Positions 19,173 to 27,525 of a stretch of DNA of 38,658 nucleotides are shown one piece after another; position 1 is the first letter of the stretch; every line of letters starts with the position of its first letter. Made by a program: the position numbers and the translations under genes. The notes beneath the pieces are model-generated. The model did not search any database and was not told the origin of the DNA. It saw only the letters and a program-made list of their open reading frames with translations. Source of the stretch: an uncultured cyanobacterium (GTDB lineage: Bacteria > Cyanobacteriota > Cyanobacteriia > PCC-6307 > Cyanobiaceae); NCBI GenBank assembly GCA_913047395.1, contig CAJWUF010000007.1, forward strand, positions 1 to 38,658, written 5' to 3'.

Positions 19173-19991
19173 ATGTCGACCGCTGCATCCTGTCTACCTA
19201 TCTCATCAGCACGCGGTCGACTGATCCCCCCTTTGAGCTTGTCGGGCCCAGAACAGATGGCCCTTGATGAGGTTCTTCTCGGACAATCAGAAGCAAACAC
19301 AAAACCACCTCCCACGCTTCGCTTCTATTCATGGAACGGCCCATGGCTTTCCCTTGGGCGACACCAACGCAACTGGCCAGAAAGATGGAATGCCCTAGCT
19401 AAACGAGGAGATCTGCAACTGGTTAGACGGCCCAGTGGAGGTAGTGCTGTACTGCATCAAGGGGGTCTGACTTACGCCCTTATCTGGCCCTCGCCTCCCC
19501 GGCAGAGGCAACAGGCCTATAAACAAGCTTGCCAATGGCTAATAAGCAGCTTTAAAGAGCTCGGACTGCCATTGCAATTTGGCCATCACCCAGCCAGGTC
19601 ACCCAGCGAGAGCAATTGCTTCGCCTCCGCCACGGCAGCAGATCTGGTGGATAACCAAGGTCACAAACGGATCGGCAGTGCCCAACTCTGGCGGCAGGGT
19701 CATCTACTCCAACATGGCGAAATCATCCTGAATCCCCCGCAGAGACTCTGGTGGGAGGTCTTCGAGAGCGAGCCACCCGCACCAGCACCCGCATCAATCC
19801 CTAGGGAAGGCTTGAGCAATCTCCTGCAGACTGCTTTGCACTCCTGCTGGCCAGAGGTGAACTGGCAAGCGAGCCAAATAACCAACAATGAATGGAGCGC
19901 CGTGGCCAACAAGGCGCCTAACTATGAAGTACTCCTCGATCCCTCGGGCAGCTCAACCAATCCGCCTGAGACCATCGAATCAACAACCTGA
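19173..19991 (+). CDS. Lipoate-protein ligase A / biotin ligase-family protein
   Basis: This member of the BPL/LPL ligase or octanoyltransferase superfamily is probably concerned with attaching or transferring a lipoyl or octanoyl group. It is 272 aa. Motifs are LSLSGPEQMALDEVLL at the N terminus, RFYSWNGPWLSLGRHQ, the family hallmark RRPSGGSAVLHQGGLTYALIWP, and GHKRIGSAQLWRQGHLLQHGEI, which holds the usual catalytic-lysine region (here HKRIGSAQ). The C-terminal 35 residues are low complexity and overlap the end of the convergent protease gene by 70 bases. The exact reaction is not certain: LplA, LipM-like and related amidotransferases share these motifs. Confidence 0.82.
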   Translation: MSTAASCLPISSARGRLIPPLSLSGPEQMALDEVLLGQSEANTKPPPTLRFYSWNGPWLSLGRHQRNWPERWNALAKRGDLQLVRRPSGGSAVLHQGGLTYALIWPSPPRQRQQAYKQACQWLISSFKELGLPLQFGHHPARSPSESNCFASATAADLVDNQGHKRIGSAQLWRQGHLLQHGEIILNPPQRLWWEVFESEPPAPAPASIPREGLSNLLQTALHSCWPEVNWQASQITNNEWSAVANKAPNYEVLLDPSGSSTNPPETIESTT

Positions 19992-21166
19992 GGCAGTGCC
20001 ATACCCAGGGGATAGGTGTTCTGACGGCGAGCAGCCTCAACAAACTGAGCAGGAAGCCTCACGCCAAGACGCTTTAGAACCGCTTCAGTGAGGTCAATTC
20101 GATCTAGTGTTCCGCTTGGTAGGCCAGCAATATTGAAGACCAGTAACCGCCCCTCCTCAGACTGCTCTAGCGCCATCACCGCCTGCCACAACGGAGCTTT
20201 CTCGTCAATTGAAGGCAACTCAGCAATCGGTTTCATGTGATCCGCCAGACATTGCCGATCCCATTGCTGTACAGGCAATTCTTTTAAAGGTTGATCCGTC
20301 ATATAGCCAACCCAACGGCCAGAGCGACAAACCAAAACCCACTCCTGAGGGGGTTGTTCTTCGCTGCTAGCCAAACGCAACTGACTCAGCCTGCGCAGCG
20401 ACTGGTCATCTTCAAGTACACGGAAGTTGCGACCAGCCGCCTGGCCTACGTTGAGCTCACGCAACACCTTCTGCAAGGCAAGCAACTGAGTCTGAGAGCG
20501 AGATGCACTAAGACCAAACCAGCCGAGGGTAAACAACCAAAGCCCACTAATCTGACCACCTTTAAAGAAGAACAGCCAGCCCCCAATCACCATCGCAGAA
20601 AGTGAAAGGACACGACCAGTAGCTGTGGCCACCTGGACACCCTTGCGCTGACTACCGGTCCACTGCCAAACCAAAGCCTTAAGGATCAACCCCCCATCAA
20701 GAGGCAGACCTGGTAGGAGGTTGAAAATTGCTAGCAGCAAATTGAGCCCCCCCAACTGCTCAACAAGATTGGCCAAGAGGGGATTTATATGACCAGCCGC
20801 ATGCGCCCCTGCTGTTAAAAAGGAAATCGCCAATACCAAGCTCACCAATGGCCCGGCTGCCGCAACCCGTAAGGAAGCCATAGGCGTAGAGCACTCCCTC
20901 TCAACCCTGGCAACACCCCCTAAAAAGAAAAGCGTGATACTGCGTACCTTTACCCCTTCACGCAAGGCCACCAAGGAATGACCTAGCTCATGCAGAAGAA
21001 CTGACAAAAACAACAACAGGGCCGTAATAAAGCCCAAACCCCAGCTGATCCAAACTGGAAGTGAAGATTCAGCCAACGACAACTGATTTTGCGAAATCCA
21101 GGTAAAAAGCAACAGGATCACAAACCAGCTGGGATGCAGCCTTATGGGGATCCCACGAATCTTCAT
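19922..21166 (-). CDS. Site-2-type membrane metalloprotease (M50) with CBS-like C terminus
   Basis: This is a polytopic intramembrane zinc protease of the M50 family, about 414 aa. VLLHELGHSLVAL holds the HExxH zinc site, and NLLPGLPLDGGLILKALVW supplies the NxxPxxPxDGG third-ligand motif. Several hydrophobic segments surround these. The second half is soluble and looks like a CBS-domain region (VLEDDQSLRRLSQLRLA, WVGYMTDQPLKEL, LDRIDLTEAVLKRLG). I start it at the ATG at 21166, which has GGGAG 4 bases upstream, instead of at an upstream ATG 16 codons earlier. Substrates are unknown; S2P proteases often release membrane-held regulators such as anti-sigma factors. Confidence 0.87.
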   Translation of the reverse strand: MKIRGIPIRLHPSWFVILLLFTWISQNQLSLAESSLPVWISWGLGFITALLLFLSVLLHELGHSLVALREGVKVRSITLFFLGGVARVERECSTPMASLRVAAAGPLVSLVLAISFLTAGAHAAGHINPLLANLVEQLGGLNLLLAIFNLLPGLPLDGGLILKALVWQWTGSQRKGVQVATATGRVLSLSAMVIGGWLFFFKGGQISGLWLFTLGWFGLSASRSQTQLLALQKVLRELNVGQAAGRNFRVLEDDQSLRRLSQLRLASSEEQPPQEWVLVCRSGRWVGYMTDQPLKELPVQQWDRQCLADHMKPIAELPSIDEKAPLWQAVMALEQSEEGRLLVFNIAGLPSGTLDRIDLTEAVLKRLGVRLPAQFVEAARRQNTYPLGMALPQVVDSMVSGGLVELPEGSRSTS

Positions 21167-21253
21167 CAGCTCCCAGCCTTCGCCCACCCTTTCATCTCCA
21201 TCGAGCCGGATCAACGGCCAGTAGCGAACCGATCCTAGAAAAGTCTCGAGCCA

Positions 21254-21931
21254 ATGGTCTTGCCTATGGGTTCTCCCACATCCACCGCAGTAAAAATCTG
21301 CGGACTTACCAACATCGACCAGGCCAGAGCAATTGCGGCACTTGGTGTCGATGCTATTGGCGTGATCGGCGTTGCGAACTCACCCCGTTTTATTAAAGAG
21401 CAACAAAGACGCGACCTATTCGCCGAACTCAACAACTACAAACCGGAGCTGCAAAGGGTCTGGGTAGTCGCTGATCTAAATGCCAGCGAACTATCCGAAG
21501 CACTGCAAGGAGAAGGTGCACCATCGGTGGTCCAATTGCATGGTCAAGAAACTCCGGAATACTGCGCAAATTTGCGCCTGCAACACCCAAAGACGAAGTG
21601 GTGGAAAGCCCTACGTCTACGCAGCCAAGAAGATCTACACCTTGCACAAACCTATGCACGCCAAGTAGACGCTCTACTGCTAGATGCATGGCAGCCCGGA
21701 CAACTTGGAGGAACAGGCCATAGGCTTCCACTGAACTGGCTAAATCAAACCTCTCTTGAATTGCCATGGTGGCTAGCTGGAGGCGTCTGCGCAGAGTGGA
21801 TCCCAGAGCTAATGAGCCAACTGAGGCCCTGGGGCGTGGATGCCTCAAGCCGTCTAGAGATTTCACCAGGGATCAAGGACCTAAAGCTGGTAGAAGCCCT
21901 GGTTCAAGCTGTTCATAAGTACCAGGGATAA
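21254..21931 (+). CDS. trpF: Phosphoribosylanthranilate isomerase
   Basis: TrpF catalyses the Amadori rearrangement of N-(5-phosphoribosyl)anthranilate in tryptophan synthesis. It is 225 aa, a TIM barrel. The catalytic cysteine lies in VKICGLTN near the N terminus, followed by GVDAIGVIGVANSPRFI, VQLHGQE, the catalytic aspartate in LLLDAW, and the C-terminal phosphate-binding blocks WWLAGGV and GVDASSRLEISPGIKDL. Two in-frame ATG codons (21254 and 21266) are possible starts and neither has a clear ribosome binding site. Divergent from the M50 protease gene with an 87-base gap. No other trp genes are nearby, as is common in cyanobacteria. Confidence 0.93.
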   Translation: MVLPMGSPTSTAVKICGLTNIDQARAIAALGVDAIGVIGVANSPRFIKEQQRRDLFAELNNYKPELQRVWVVADLNASELSEALQGEGAPSVVQLHGQETPEYCANLRLQHPKTKWWKALRLRSQEDLHLAQTYARQVDALLLDAWQPGQLGGTGHRLPLNWLNQTSLELPWWLAGGVCAEWIPELMSQLRPWGVDASSRLEISPGIKDLKLVEALVQAVHKYQG

Positions 21932-21987
21932 ATTGAACTGAGATTTAAATACAAAGCCCATCTCTAACTATTTTATCTAGGTTGATA

Positions 21988-22017
21988 TTTTCTCTTGGCA
22001 TAAGCACAAAGAGAAAA
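21988..22017. terminator. AT-rich inverted repeat between convergent trpF and folE
   Basis: TTTTCTCTT and AAGAGAAAA form a 9-bp stem around a 12-base loop in the gap between the two gene ends. It could serve either strand, but it is AT-rich and lacks a clear T-tail. Confidence 0.35.
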
Positions 22018-22113
22018 CCGACAACTAAACGCGAAAAAGGCGACTTGGAGGTTCTAGCTAGACACCACCAGCAAGCGCTGATTAACGCCTAAAAAACAAA
22101 AACTTCAAGCCCC

Positions 22114-22875
22114 TTAGAGAGAGGCTTCCTGCTGACGTACAAGTTCGAAGAATTCTTGTTTAAGACTAGAGTCATGACGAAAAACACCTCGCACTACGGA
22201 ATTCACCATGGTGCACTGAGGCTCCATTACCCCACGTAATTTCATGCAGTAATGCTCTGCTCTAACAATAATTCCAAGGCCTTGAGGCTCACATAGACGC
22301 TCAATTTCATCAGCTAAAATCATTACTGCCTCCTCCTGTATATGCGGCCTTGAAAAAACCCAATCTGCAACTCTTGCAAACTTAGACAAGCCAATTACAC
22401 GATTACCAGGCTTTATACCAATCCAACAACTACCCATGATAGGCACAAAATGATGTGAGCATGCAGAGCGCACCGTGATCGGGCCAACGGTATAGATCTC
22501 ATCAAGCTGCTTGACATTAGGGAAACTTGTAACTTTGGGCTGTTTCTGATAACGACCTTTAAATACTTCATTGAGATACATGCGAGCAACACGCTCGGCC
22601 GTCTCTTCAGTATTGTGATCATTATCAACATCAATCAATAAAGTTTCCAGTAGATCACGCACGCGTTCAGCCACCTCTATTTCTAACTCATCCAACTCTC
22701 CTGGCTGAATGTGTTCAGAAACATTATCGTTAGCAAGGAAAGAAACACCTTCTGCTACTAAACGCGCACGAATACGTTCGGAAATCTTTTTTTCACCTGC
22801 CGCTTGACCATTGCTAGATGGGGCCTTTTTCTCTTCATTAAGGCCTTTCGATGATGTCGGGATAATAGAAGTCAT
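22114..22875 (-). CDS. folE: GTP cyclohydrolase I
   Basis: This enzyme converts GTP to dihydroneopterin triphosphate, the first step to folates and other pterins. It is 253 aa. The first 55 residues are polar and variable. The catalytic domain shows zinc ligands in RSACSHHFVPIMG (C139 with the His pair) and EHYCMKLRGV, together with GLSKFARVADWVFSRPHIQE and the C-terminal MVNSVVRGVFR. It is the last gene of the ado-aar-accA-SDR-folE run, 11 bases after the SDR gene. Nothing in the local set explains a link between pterins and alkanes; co-transcription in a compact genome is sufficient. Confidence 0.95.
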   Translation of the reverse strand: MTSIIPTSSKGLNEEKKAPSSNGQAAGEKKISERIRARLVAEGVSFLANDNVSEHIQPGELDELEIEVAERVRDLLETLLIDVDNDHNTEETAERVARMYLNEVFKGRYQKQPKVTSFPNVKQLDEIYTVGPITVRSACSHHFVPIMGSCWIGIKPGNRVIGLSKFARVADWVFSRPHIQEEAVMILADEIERLCEPQGLGIIVRAEHYCMKLRGVMEPQCTMVNSVVRGVFRHDSSLKQEFFELVRQQEASL

Positions 22876-22886
22876 TAAAGGCTTGT

Positions 22887-23594
22887 TCAGAAAGCGCCAG
22901 TGGCTGGCATAAGGGTGAGGTCTTCAATTACCTGTGTTGATGGCTGTTGAGCCATATGCAGTAGGGCCGCCGCCGCCTGCTCAACACATAGCATTGCATC
23001 ACGATCAAAGCTATTTTGGACAGTTTCAGTGTCCCAAAGTGGGGTATTTACCGAACCAAGCGTGAGGGTACAGGCTCGAATCCCATGGATGCGCTCCTCA
23101 GTCGCCAAGCAGCGAGTAAACGTTGCCAGAGCCGCTTTGGTGGTGCAATACGAGCCCCACTGAGGGAAAGCATTACGAGATGCATGACTGCTCACATTGA
23201 TCACCAACCCACCACTAAGCCGCATCGCAGGCACTACGACAGCACACATCTGGAAGACACTAGTTAGGTTCATTTGCAGCAACCATTGCCAACGTTTCAA
23301 AGGCATCGAGAGAAGATCTCCCGTCCAAGCTGCTCCAGCATTGTTGATTAATACTGATGGGCAATGTCCTCTCCCAAGCAGATCTTCTACACCAGTAGCA
23401 ATGGCTCCTGGATCAGCGAGATCGATCGATTTATAGAGAACACTTTGGCCAGTATTCTCCAATTCCAGGGAGAGTGCCTTGAGTGCAGCCTCGTTACGGG
23501 CTACCAAAATCAGATCCCAGCCTGCCTTGGCAAACAACCTGGCGGCGGCTTGACCAATGCCGCGGGATGCTCCAGTAATCAGGGCAGTAGGCAA
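22887..23594 (-). CDS. Short-chain dehydrogenase/reductase (SDR)
   Basis: This is a classical SDR oxidoreductase of 235 aa with an unknown substrate. It has the NAD(P)-binding TGASRGIGQAAARLF, LINNAGAAW after the fourth strand, catalytic Ser in VINVSSHASRNAFPQWGSY and the YxxxK catalytic pair (SYCTTKAAL). The only start available is a TTG at 23594, since an in-frame stop lies six codons upstream; the next residues match the SDR N terminus exactly. It sits 24 bases after accA and 11 bases before folE. A role in fatty acid or pterin reduction is possible from the neighbours but not shown. Confidence 0.88.
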   Translation of the reverse strand: MPTALITGASRGIGQAAARLFAKAGWDLILVARNEAALKALSLELENTGQSVLYKSIDLADPGAIATGVEDLLGRGHCPSVLINNAGAAWTGDLLSMPLKRWQWLLQMNLTSVFQMCAVVVPAMRLSGGLVINVSSHASRNAFPQWGSYCTTKAALATFTRCLATEERIHGIRACTLTLGSVNTPLWDTETVQNSFDRDAMLCVEQAAAALLHMAQQPSTQVIEDLTLMPATGAF

Positions 23595-23618
23595 GTAGCG
23601 TTTGCAAGCTTAAAAAGC

Positions 23619-24608
23619 TTAGGCAGCCAGACCAGTTTCCGACGCGCTTGGCTCCAGAACACGCCCCATCGCTCGAAACTTTCGGTAGCGCGATTCGCGA
23701 AGCTTATCAATAGATAAGGTCAAAAGCTCCTCGAGATGCCTCTCGATAGCCTCCTTGAGCACCTCTCCCGCCTGAAGTGGCGCCCAGTTATTTCCACCGG
23801 CTGGCTCCGAAAGCACTTCATCCACCACTCCCAAACTAAGGAGATCCGGACCAGTGATCTTCAAAGCCGCTGCCGCCTCAGGAGCTTTTGCTGCATCTCT
23901 CCACAGGATCGAAGCACAGGCTTCAGGGCTAGCAACGGTGTAAACACTGTGCTCAAACATCAGCAACCGATCAGCAACCCCAATTCCAAGAGCACCGCCG
24001 GAGCCGCCTTCACCAATCACAGTGGCTATTACAGGCACGCGCAATCGGAACATCTCCCGCAAGTTGACCGCAATAGCTTCTCCTTGACCCTGCTCCTCAG
24101 CGAGGAGGCCTGCATAAGCACCGGGGGTATCGATAAACGTGAGGATGGGCAAGCGAAAACGATCTGCATGATCCATAAGTCGGAGGGCCTTGCGATACCC
24201 ACCAGGAGTGGCCATGCCAAAGTTTCTTGCCACATTTTCCTTTGTATCCCTGCCCTTTTGATGTCCTATCAGCAGCACAGGGCGTTCGCCAATGCGTCCG
24301 ATACCACCAACTAAAGCCTGATCGTCACTGCCACGACGATCACCATGCAACTCAACCCAGTCGTCGCAAAACATCTGGATAAAATCCAGTGTGCTCGGCC
24401 GATGAGGATGACGAGCTACCTGAATCTTCTCGGCCGGAGTTAGACCTTGAAAGATTTCCTCCCGTCTCCGGGCTGCAAGGGTCTCCAACTGAAGCAGCTG
24501 CTGACTTACATCAACCTCTGAATCACGAGCAAGCTCTCGGATCTGATCAATCTGCTGCTCAAGCTCTACTAGAGGCTTCTCGAACTCAAGCAGGTAACGA
24601 CGAGCCAT
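23619..24608 (-). CDS. accA: Acetyl-CoA carboxylase carboxyltransferase subunit alpha
   Basis: AccA forms the carboxyltransferase component with AccD and makes malonyl-CoA, the first committed step of fatty acid synthesis. It is 329 aa from the ATG at 24608 ([20 protein letters not shown]); the frame is open 66 codons further upstream but that part overlaps aar and has no family similarity. Typical blocks are [54 protein letters not shown] and [20 protein letters not shown]. It follows aar by 25 bases. Proximity to aar and ado places fatty acid supply and acyl-ACP use in one transcription unit. Confidence 0.96.
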   Translation of the reverse strand: MARRYLLEFEKPLVELEQQIDQIRELARDSEVDVSQQLLQLETLAARRREEIFQGLTPAEKIQVARHPHRPSTLDFIQMFCDDWVELHGDRRGSDDQALVGGIGRIGERPVLLIGHQKGRDTKENVARNFGMATPGGYRKALRLMDHADRFRLPILTFIDTPGAYAGLLAEEQGQGEAIAVNLREMFRLRVPVIATVIGEGGSGGALGIGVADRLLMFEHSVYTVASPEACASILWRDAAKAPEAAAALKITGPDLLSLGVVDEVLSEPAGGNNWAPLQAGEVLKEAIERHLEELLTLSIDKLRESRYRKFRAMGRVLEPSASETGLAA

Positions 24609-24633
24609 AGAAGTAGAAACGCGAGAACTGAAG

Positions 24634-25674
24634 TCAGGCAGTGGCAACCTGAAGTTGAGGCTTGAGATTAAGAGTAGAGAATCCGTGTCGAACCGAAGCC
24701 TCGCCGATGAAATCCATCTTTTCGAGGGTGATGTTATTGCGGCCCCAACTGAAGTTGGTATGGCAATTCTCAAACTCCAAAAGCATGGCTTCAGCGAAAC
24801 AAGCAAACATTTGACGTTGAGGTTTCTCCATCTCGGCTAACTCCATCATGCTCCAGCCAATGTCATTGCAGAACTCAACGATTCCACCCTTGAGCACATG
24901 CACCCCTTCCCCTGAAAACTTGGTGTCAAGATTCTTTGGATAGCCTCCATCAATCATCAAGCATGGCTTTTGCAATTTGGTGGCATCAATTTCAAGCGTC
25001 CGCGGCATGCTGGCAACCCACACCACAACATCTGCCTCAGGCAAAGCCTCTTCGAGAGCAAGAATGCGCCCACCGCCCAACTCGTTCTGCAGTTCAAGTA
25101 GGGGTTGTTGTTGCCTTGCAACCAATAGAAGTTCTGCTACTCCAGTACGCACCGAAAGCCAGCGGCAAACTGCACTGCCAATGTCCCCAGTAGCACCTAC
25201 CACCGCAACACGAGCCTTCGCCAAATCGATGCCTAGAGAAGGAGCATTATTTTCAAGCTGGCGACAAATCACCCAAGCCGTATGAGTATTACCAGTGGTG
25301 AATCTGTCCCATTCAAGCGTGGTGCTACGCACATGTTGATGCTGCAGAAGATTGAAATTCTCAAAGATAATTGAGGTAAATCCACCCAAAGCCGTGATAT
25401 TCAGTCCCTTCTTCTGAACTAGCTCCATTGCATTAAGGACCTTACGGCGAGCAGTCTTGAAGCGAGTAAGCATTTCCGGGACAAAACAAGAATCGATGTA
25501 AGCCCCCTCAATCGTCTTCCCAGTTGGACTTTTTACCTTGACGTACTCCACCAACTGTGGAGGTGCACTACACCAAACATCTAGATCACCAGCAGCAAAA
25601 TCGTCGTATCCAAGCTCAAGAGCCTTTCGCCGGGCGTCTTCAAAGCTGGTGGAGTGACCGATCAGACCAAACAT
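24634..25674 (-). CDS. aar: Long-chain acyl-ACP reductase (aldehyde-forming)
   Basis: AAR reduces fatty acyl-ACP with NADPH to fatty aldehyde, the first step of cyanobacterial alkane synthesis. It is 346 aa. The N terminus [20 protein letters not shown] is highly characteristic. The Rossmann motif [11 protein letters not shown] begins at about residue 160, and [15 protein letters not shown] carries C292, which corresponds to the acyl-carrying cysteine. A sigma70-like promoter with an overlapping inverted repeat lies 30-60 bases upstream, so aar may be transcribed independently of ado. Its product is consumed by ADO, encoded 151 bases upstream. Confidence 0.96.
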   Translation of the reverse strand: MFGLIGHSTSFEDARRKALELGYDDFAAGDLDVWCSAPPQLVEYVKVKSPTGKTIEGAYIDSCFVPEMLTRFKTARRKVLNAMELVQKKGLNITALGGFTSIIFENFNLLQHQHVRSTTLEWDRFTTGNTHTAWVICRQLENNAPSLGIDLAKARVAVVGATGDIGSAVCRWLSVRTGVAELLLVARQQQPLLELQNELGGGRILALEEALPEADVVVWVASMPRTLEIDATKLQKPCLMIDGGYPKNLDTKFSGEGVHVLKGGIVEFCNDIGWSMMELAEMEKPQRQMFACFAEAMLLEFENCHTNFSWGRNNITLEKMDFIGEASVRHGFSTLNLKPQLQVATA

Positions 25675-25701
25675 GTACTACTGACATACGGTAAATCTGA
25701 G

Positions 25702-25723
25702 CTGCCGTATTTACACGCGGCAG
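25702..25723. repeat. Inverted repeat CTGCCG-N10-CGGCAG around the aar -10 box
   Basis: Two perfect 6-base arms at 25702-25707 and 25718-25723 flank the proposed -10 hexamer of the aar promoter. The geometry, with half-site centres about 16 bases apart, resembles an operator for a dimeric regulator. Alternatively the arms may simply form a small RNA hairpin. No regulator is known to me for this site. Confidence 0.4.
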
Positions 25724-25736
25724 TACCCCAAGTCAA
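25708..25736 (-). promoter_or_regulatory. Candidate sigma70-type promoter of aar
   Basis: On the minus strand TTGACT (25736-25731) is followed after exactly 17 bases by TAAATA (25713-25708). The -10 box ends 33 bases before the aar ATG, giving a short leader. The -35 match is good (5 of 6); the -10 match is only fair. Position and spacing support it; it is not proven. Confidence 0.5.
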
Positions 25737-25825
25737 GCATTCTCCCATGAAGGCTGACCTTAAGGGTTGATTGCTTGGCATAAAAGTGATTGACAATAAA
25801 GCAAAGGACTAGCTGAAAAGGCAGC

Positions 25826-26557
25826 TCAAACCACAAGGGCAGCTGCTGCCATACGAGTTATCTCACGAGTAGTAAAGCCGATTTCTGTAAGAGATTCTTG
25901 ATAAGCGATCAAGAAATCCTCGATCAAATCCTCCTTCTCCATCTGCAATACAGCCGCATCTCCTGCCACCTGATCAAGCATCTTGCGAATCAAAGGTAGG
26001 TTCTCGCGATTGGCCTCCAACAGCTCCTCACGGCAGCTTTCCAAATGGGCTTTAAGCCAAACCTCGCCATAATTGAGGTGAATGTACTCATCCTTAACAA
26101 CACCTTCAGTAATCTTGCGAGCGAATGGATCAGAAACAGGGATATAGGTGTGATAAGCCGCGATCGCAAAGGCTTCAATCAACAGAGCCTGGATCAACAA
26201 GCAGGTGGGCACCTTGCCTTCGTCTACAGCCTTCTGAAAATTATCCCGTAAGGACGCAAAAAAGTCTTTTGCAAACAGCATGTCTGGAGTAACGCCAAGG
26301 TTCTTGCCACAGGCAGTGAAACCCTTGGCATGCTTCGCCTCCATGATGGCAAGCCTTTGAAGCTCATCGACATCATCCGGCAGCAATTTGCCTATAGCGA
26401 TGTAGTTGTCATGGGCTTCATTCTCGCCCTCAATCACGATGGCGTTAATTCGGCTGTAGGCGTCTTTATACGAGGCCGACGCAAAGTCAGGCAATGCTTC
26501 TACGGATCCACCGGAGCCGTCAGAAACAGCAACCTCAGGCACATCGAGGGTCGGCAT
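25826..26557 (-). CDS. ado: Aldehyde-deformylating oxygenase (aldehyde decarbonylase)
   Basis: ADO is a ferritin-like non-heme di-iron enzyme that converts fatty aldehydes from AAR to alkanes plus formate. It is 243 aa. All six metal ligands are present: E45 (VIEGENEAH), E73 and H76 (MEAKHAKGF), E128 ([12 protein letters not shown]), E157 and H160 ([13 protein letters not shown]). The helical core and the C-terminal [18 protein letters not shown] are typical. From memory it resembles Prochlorococcus MIT9313 PMT1231, the structural prototype, with scattered differences mostly in the N-terminal 25 residues and around residues 85-115. It lies upstream of aar on the same strand. Confidence 0.97.
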   Translation of the reverse strand: MPTLDVPEVAVSDGSGGSVEALPDFASASYKDAYSRINAIVIEGENEAHDNYIAIGKLLPDDVDELQRLAIMEAKHAKGFTACGKNLGVTPDMLFAKDFFASLRDNFQKAVDEGKVPTCLLIQALLIEAFAIAAYHTYIPVSDPFARKITEGVVKDEYIHLNYGEVWLKAHLESCREELLEANRENLPLIRKMLDQVAGDAAVLQMEKEDLIEDFLIAYQESLTEIGFTTREITRMAAAALVV

Positions 26558-26634
26558 GGATCTCTTTTAAAAGTAGTCAGTCGTGAGACTTTAACCTTCT
26601 CTTTGAAAAAATTGACAGATAGTGCCTGTTCAGA

Positions 26635-27456
26635 TCACAACCCTTGGGGTTCTCTTACCGGGGGCCATGAACTTGCCATCAGGCTGGTCAGCAGATTTAC
26701 CCAGTGAGCGACCAAGGCCTGCTCTAATGCTTTGCCAAGCATTGAATTCGCCTTACGACCATCACCGATAACCCCCGAAACACTTAAGTCGTCTGCAAGC
26801 CAGGCGCAGGGAGCATGACCCTCAAGACTCCAACCAAGCGGAGGGGTTGCAGGTTGACCAGGAGTGCAGTGATCGCCATCAACTGGTCGATCGGGTCCTA
26901 CTAACTCAGGCGCCAGTTGAAGCATCAGGCTGGTCTCAGCCAGACCAGCATGCAGCCCTGCCTCGGACTCACTTTCTGGCAGCAAATCCTTTAACGCGTC
27001 AACTCCACTCCAGAGGAAACAGGGCAAAACAGCCATTGCAGGGCATTGAGATCGAAGCTGCCGAGCAGCTACATGCAATAAACCGATCTGGCCTCCATGA
27101 GCATTGAAAAGCAGCAAACGACTAACTCCCATCGCCGCTAGTTGCTGCCCCACCTCTATCACCAGCTGAATCATCAAATTTGCCGACAGGGAAAGGGTTC
27201 CAGGGAACGCCTCATGTTCCGGAGAGAACCCCATTGATTGGGCTGGCAGCATCCAGATTGGCAAATCAGCAGGCAATCGTTCGAGGACCTCAGCCAACAT
27301 CCACTCGGCGAAGAAAGCATCTGTGGCAAGGGGGAGTTGGGGACCGTGCTGCTCACAGGCGCCGAAAGGCCAAGCCAAGGTCGAGCCCTTTAAATCAACC
27401 GCCTCTGCGGCCTGAGGCCAACTGAAATGGTCAAAACGCCTAGAAGAACGAGACAT
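26635..27456 (-). CDS. Creatininase-family metal-dependent amidohydrolase
   Basis: This putative amidohydrolase of the creatininase family (273 aa) has an unknown substrate; family members act on creatinine, formamides or pterin and flavin precursors. Metal-binding motifs are visible: the Glu-x-His and Asp of WPFGACEQHGPQLPLATD near residue 30, and LLLFNAHGGQIGLL with its His in the middle. SMGFSPEHEAFPGTLSL is another family block. The ATG at 27456 is preferred to the TTG before it, with GGAG about 10 bases upstream. It precedes ado by 77 bases on the same strand. It diverges from the S1-domain gene. Confidence 0.87.
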   Translation of the reverse strand: MSRSSRRFDHFSWPQAAEAVDLKGSTLAWPFGACEQHGPQLPLATDAFFAEWMLAEVLERLPADLPIWMLPAQSMGFSPEHEAFPGTLSLSANLMIQLVIEVGQQLAAMGVSRLLLFNAHGGQIGLLHVAARQLRSQCPAMAVLPCFLWSGVDALKDLLPESESEAGLHAGLAETSLMLQLAPELVGPDRPVDGDHCTPGQPATPPLGWSLEGHAPCAWLADDLSVSGVIGDGRKANSMLGKALEQALVAHWVNLLTSLMASSWPPVREPQGL

Positions 27457-27525
27457 CAATAACGATCTCCAAACAGAACCCCACCCTGCCTGTCAGAATG
27501 GCCTACCGAAGACACCAAGGGCCCC

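Noticed and set aside
24609-24806. Upstream extension of accA by 66 codons
   Set aside because: It overlaps aar in another frame and has no AccA similarity; the [12 protein letters not shown] start matches the family.
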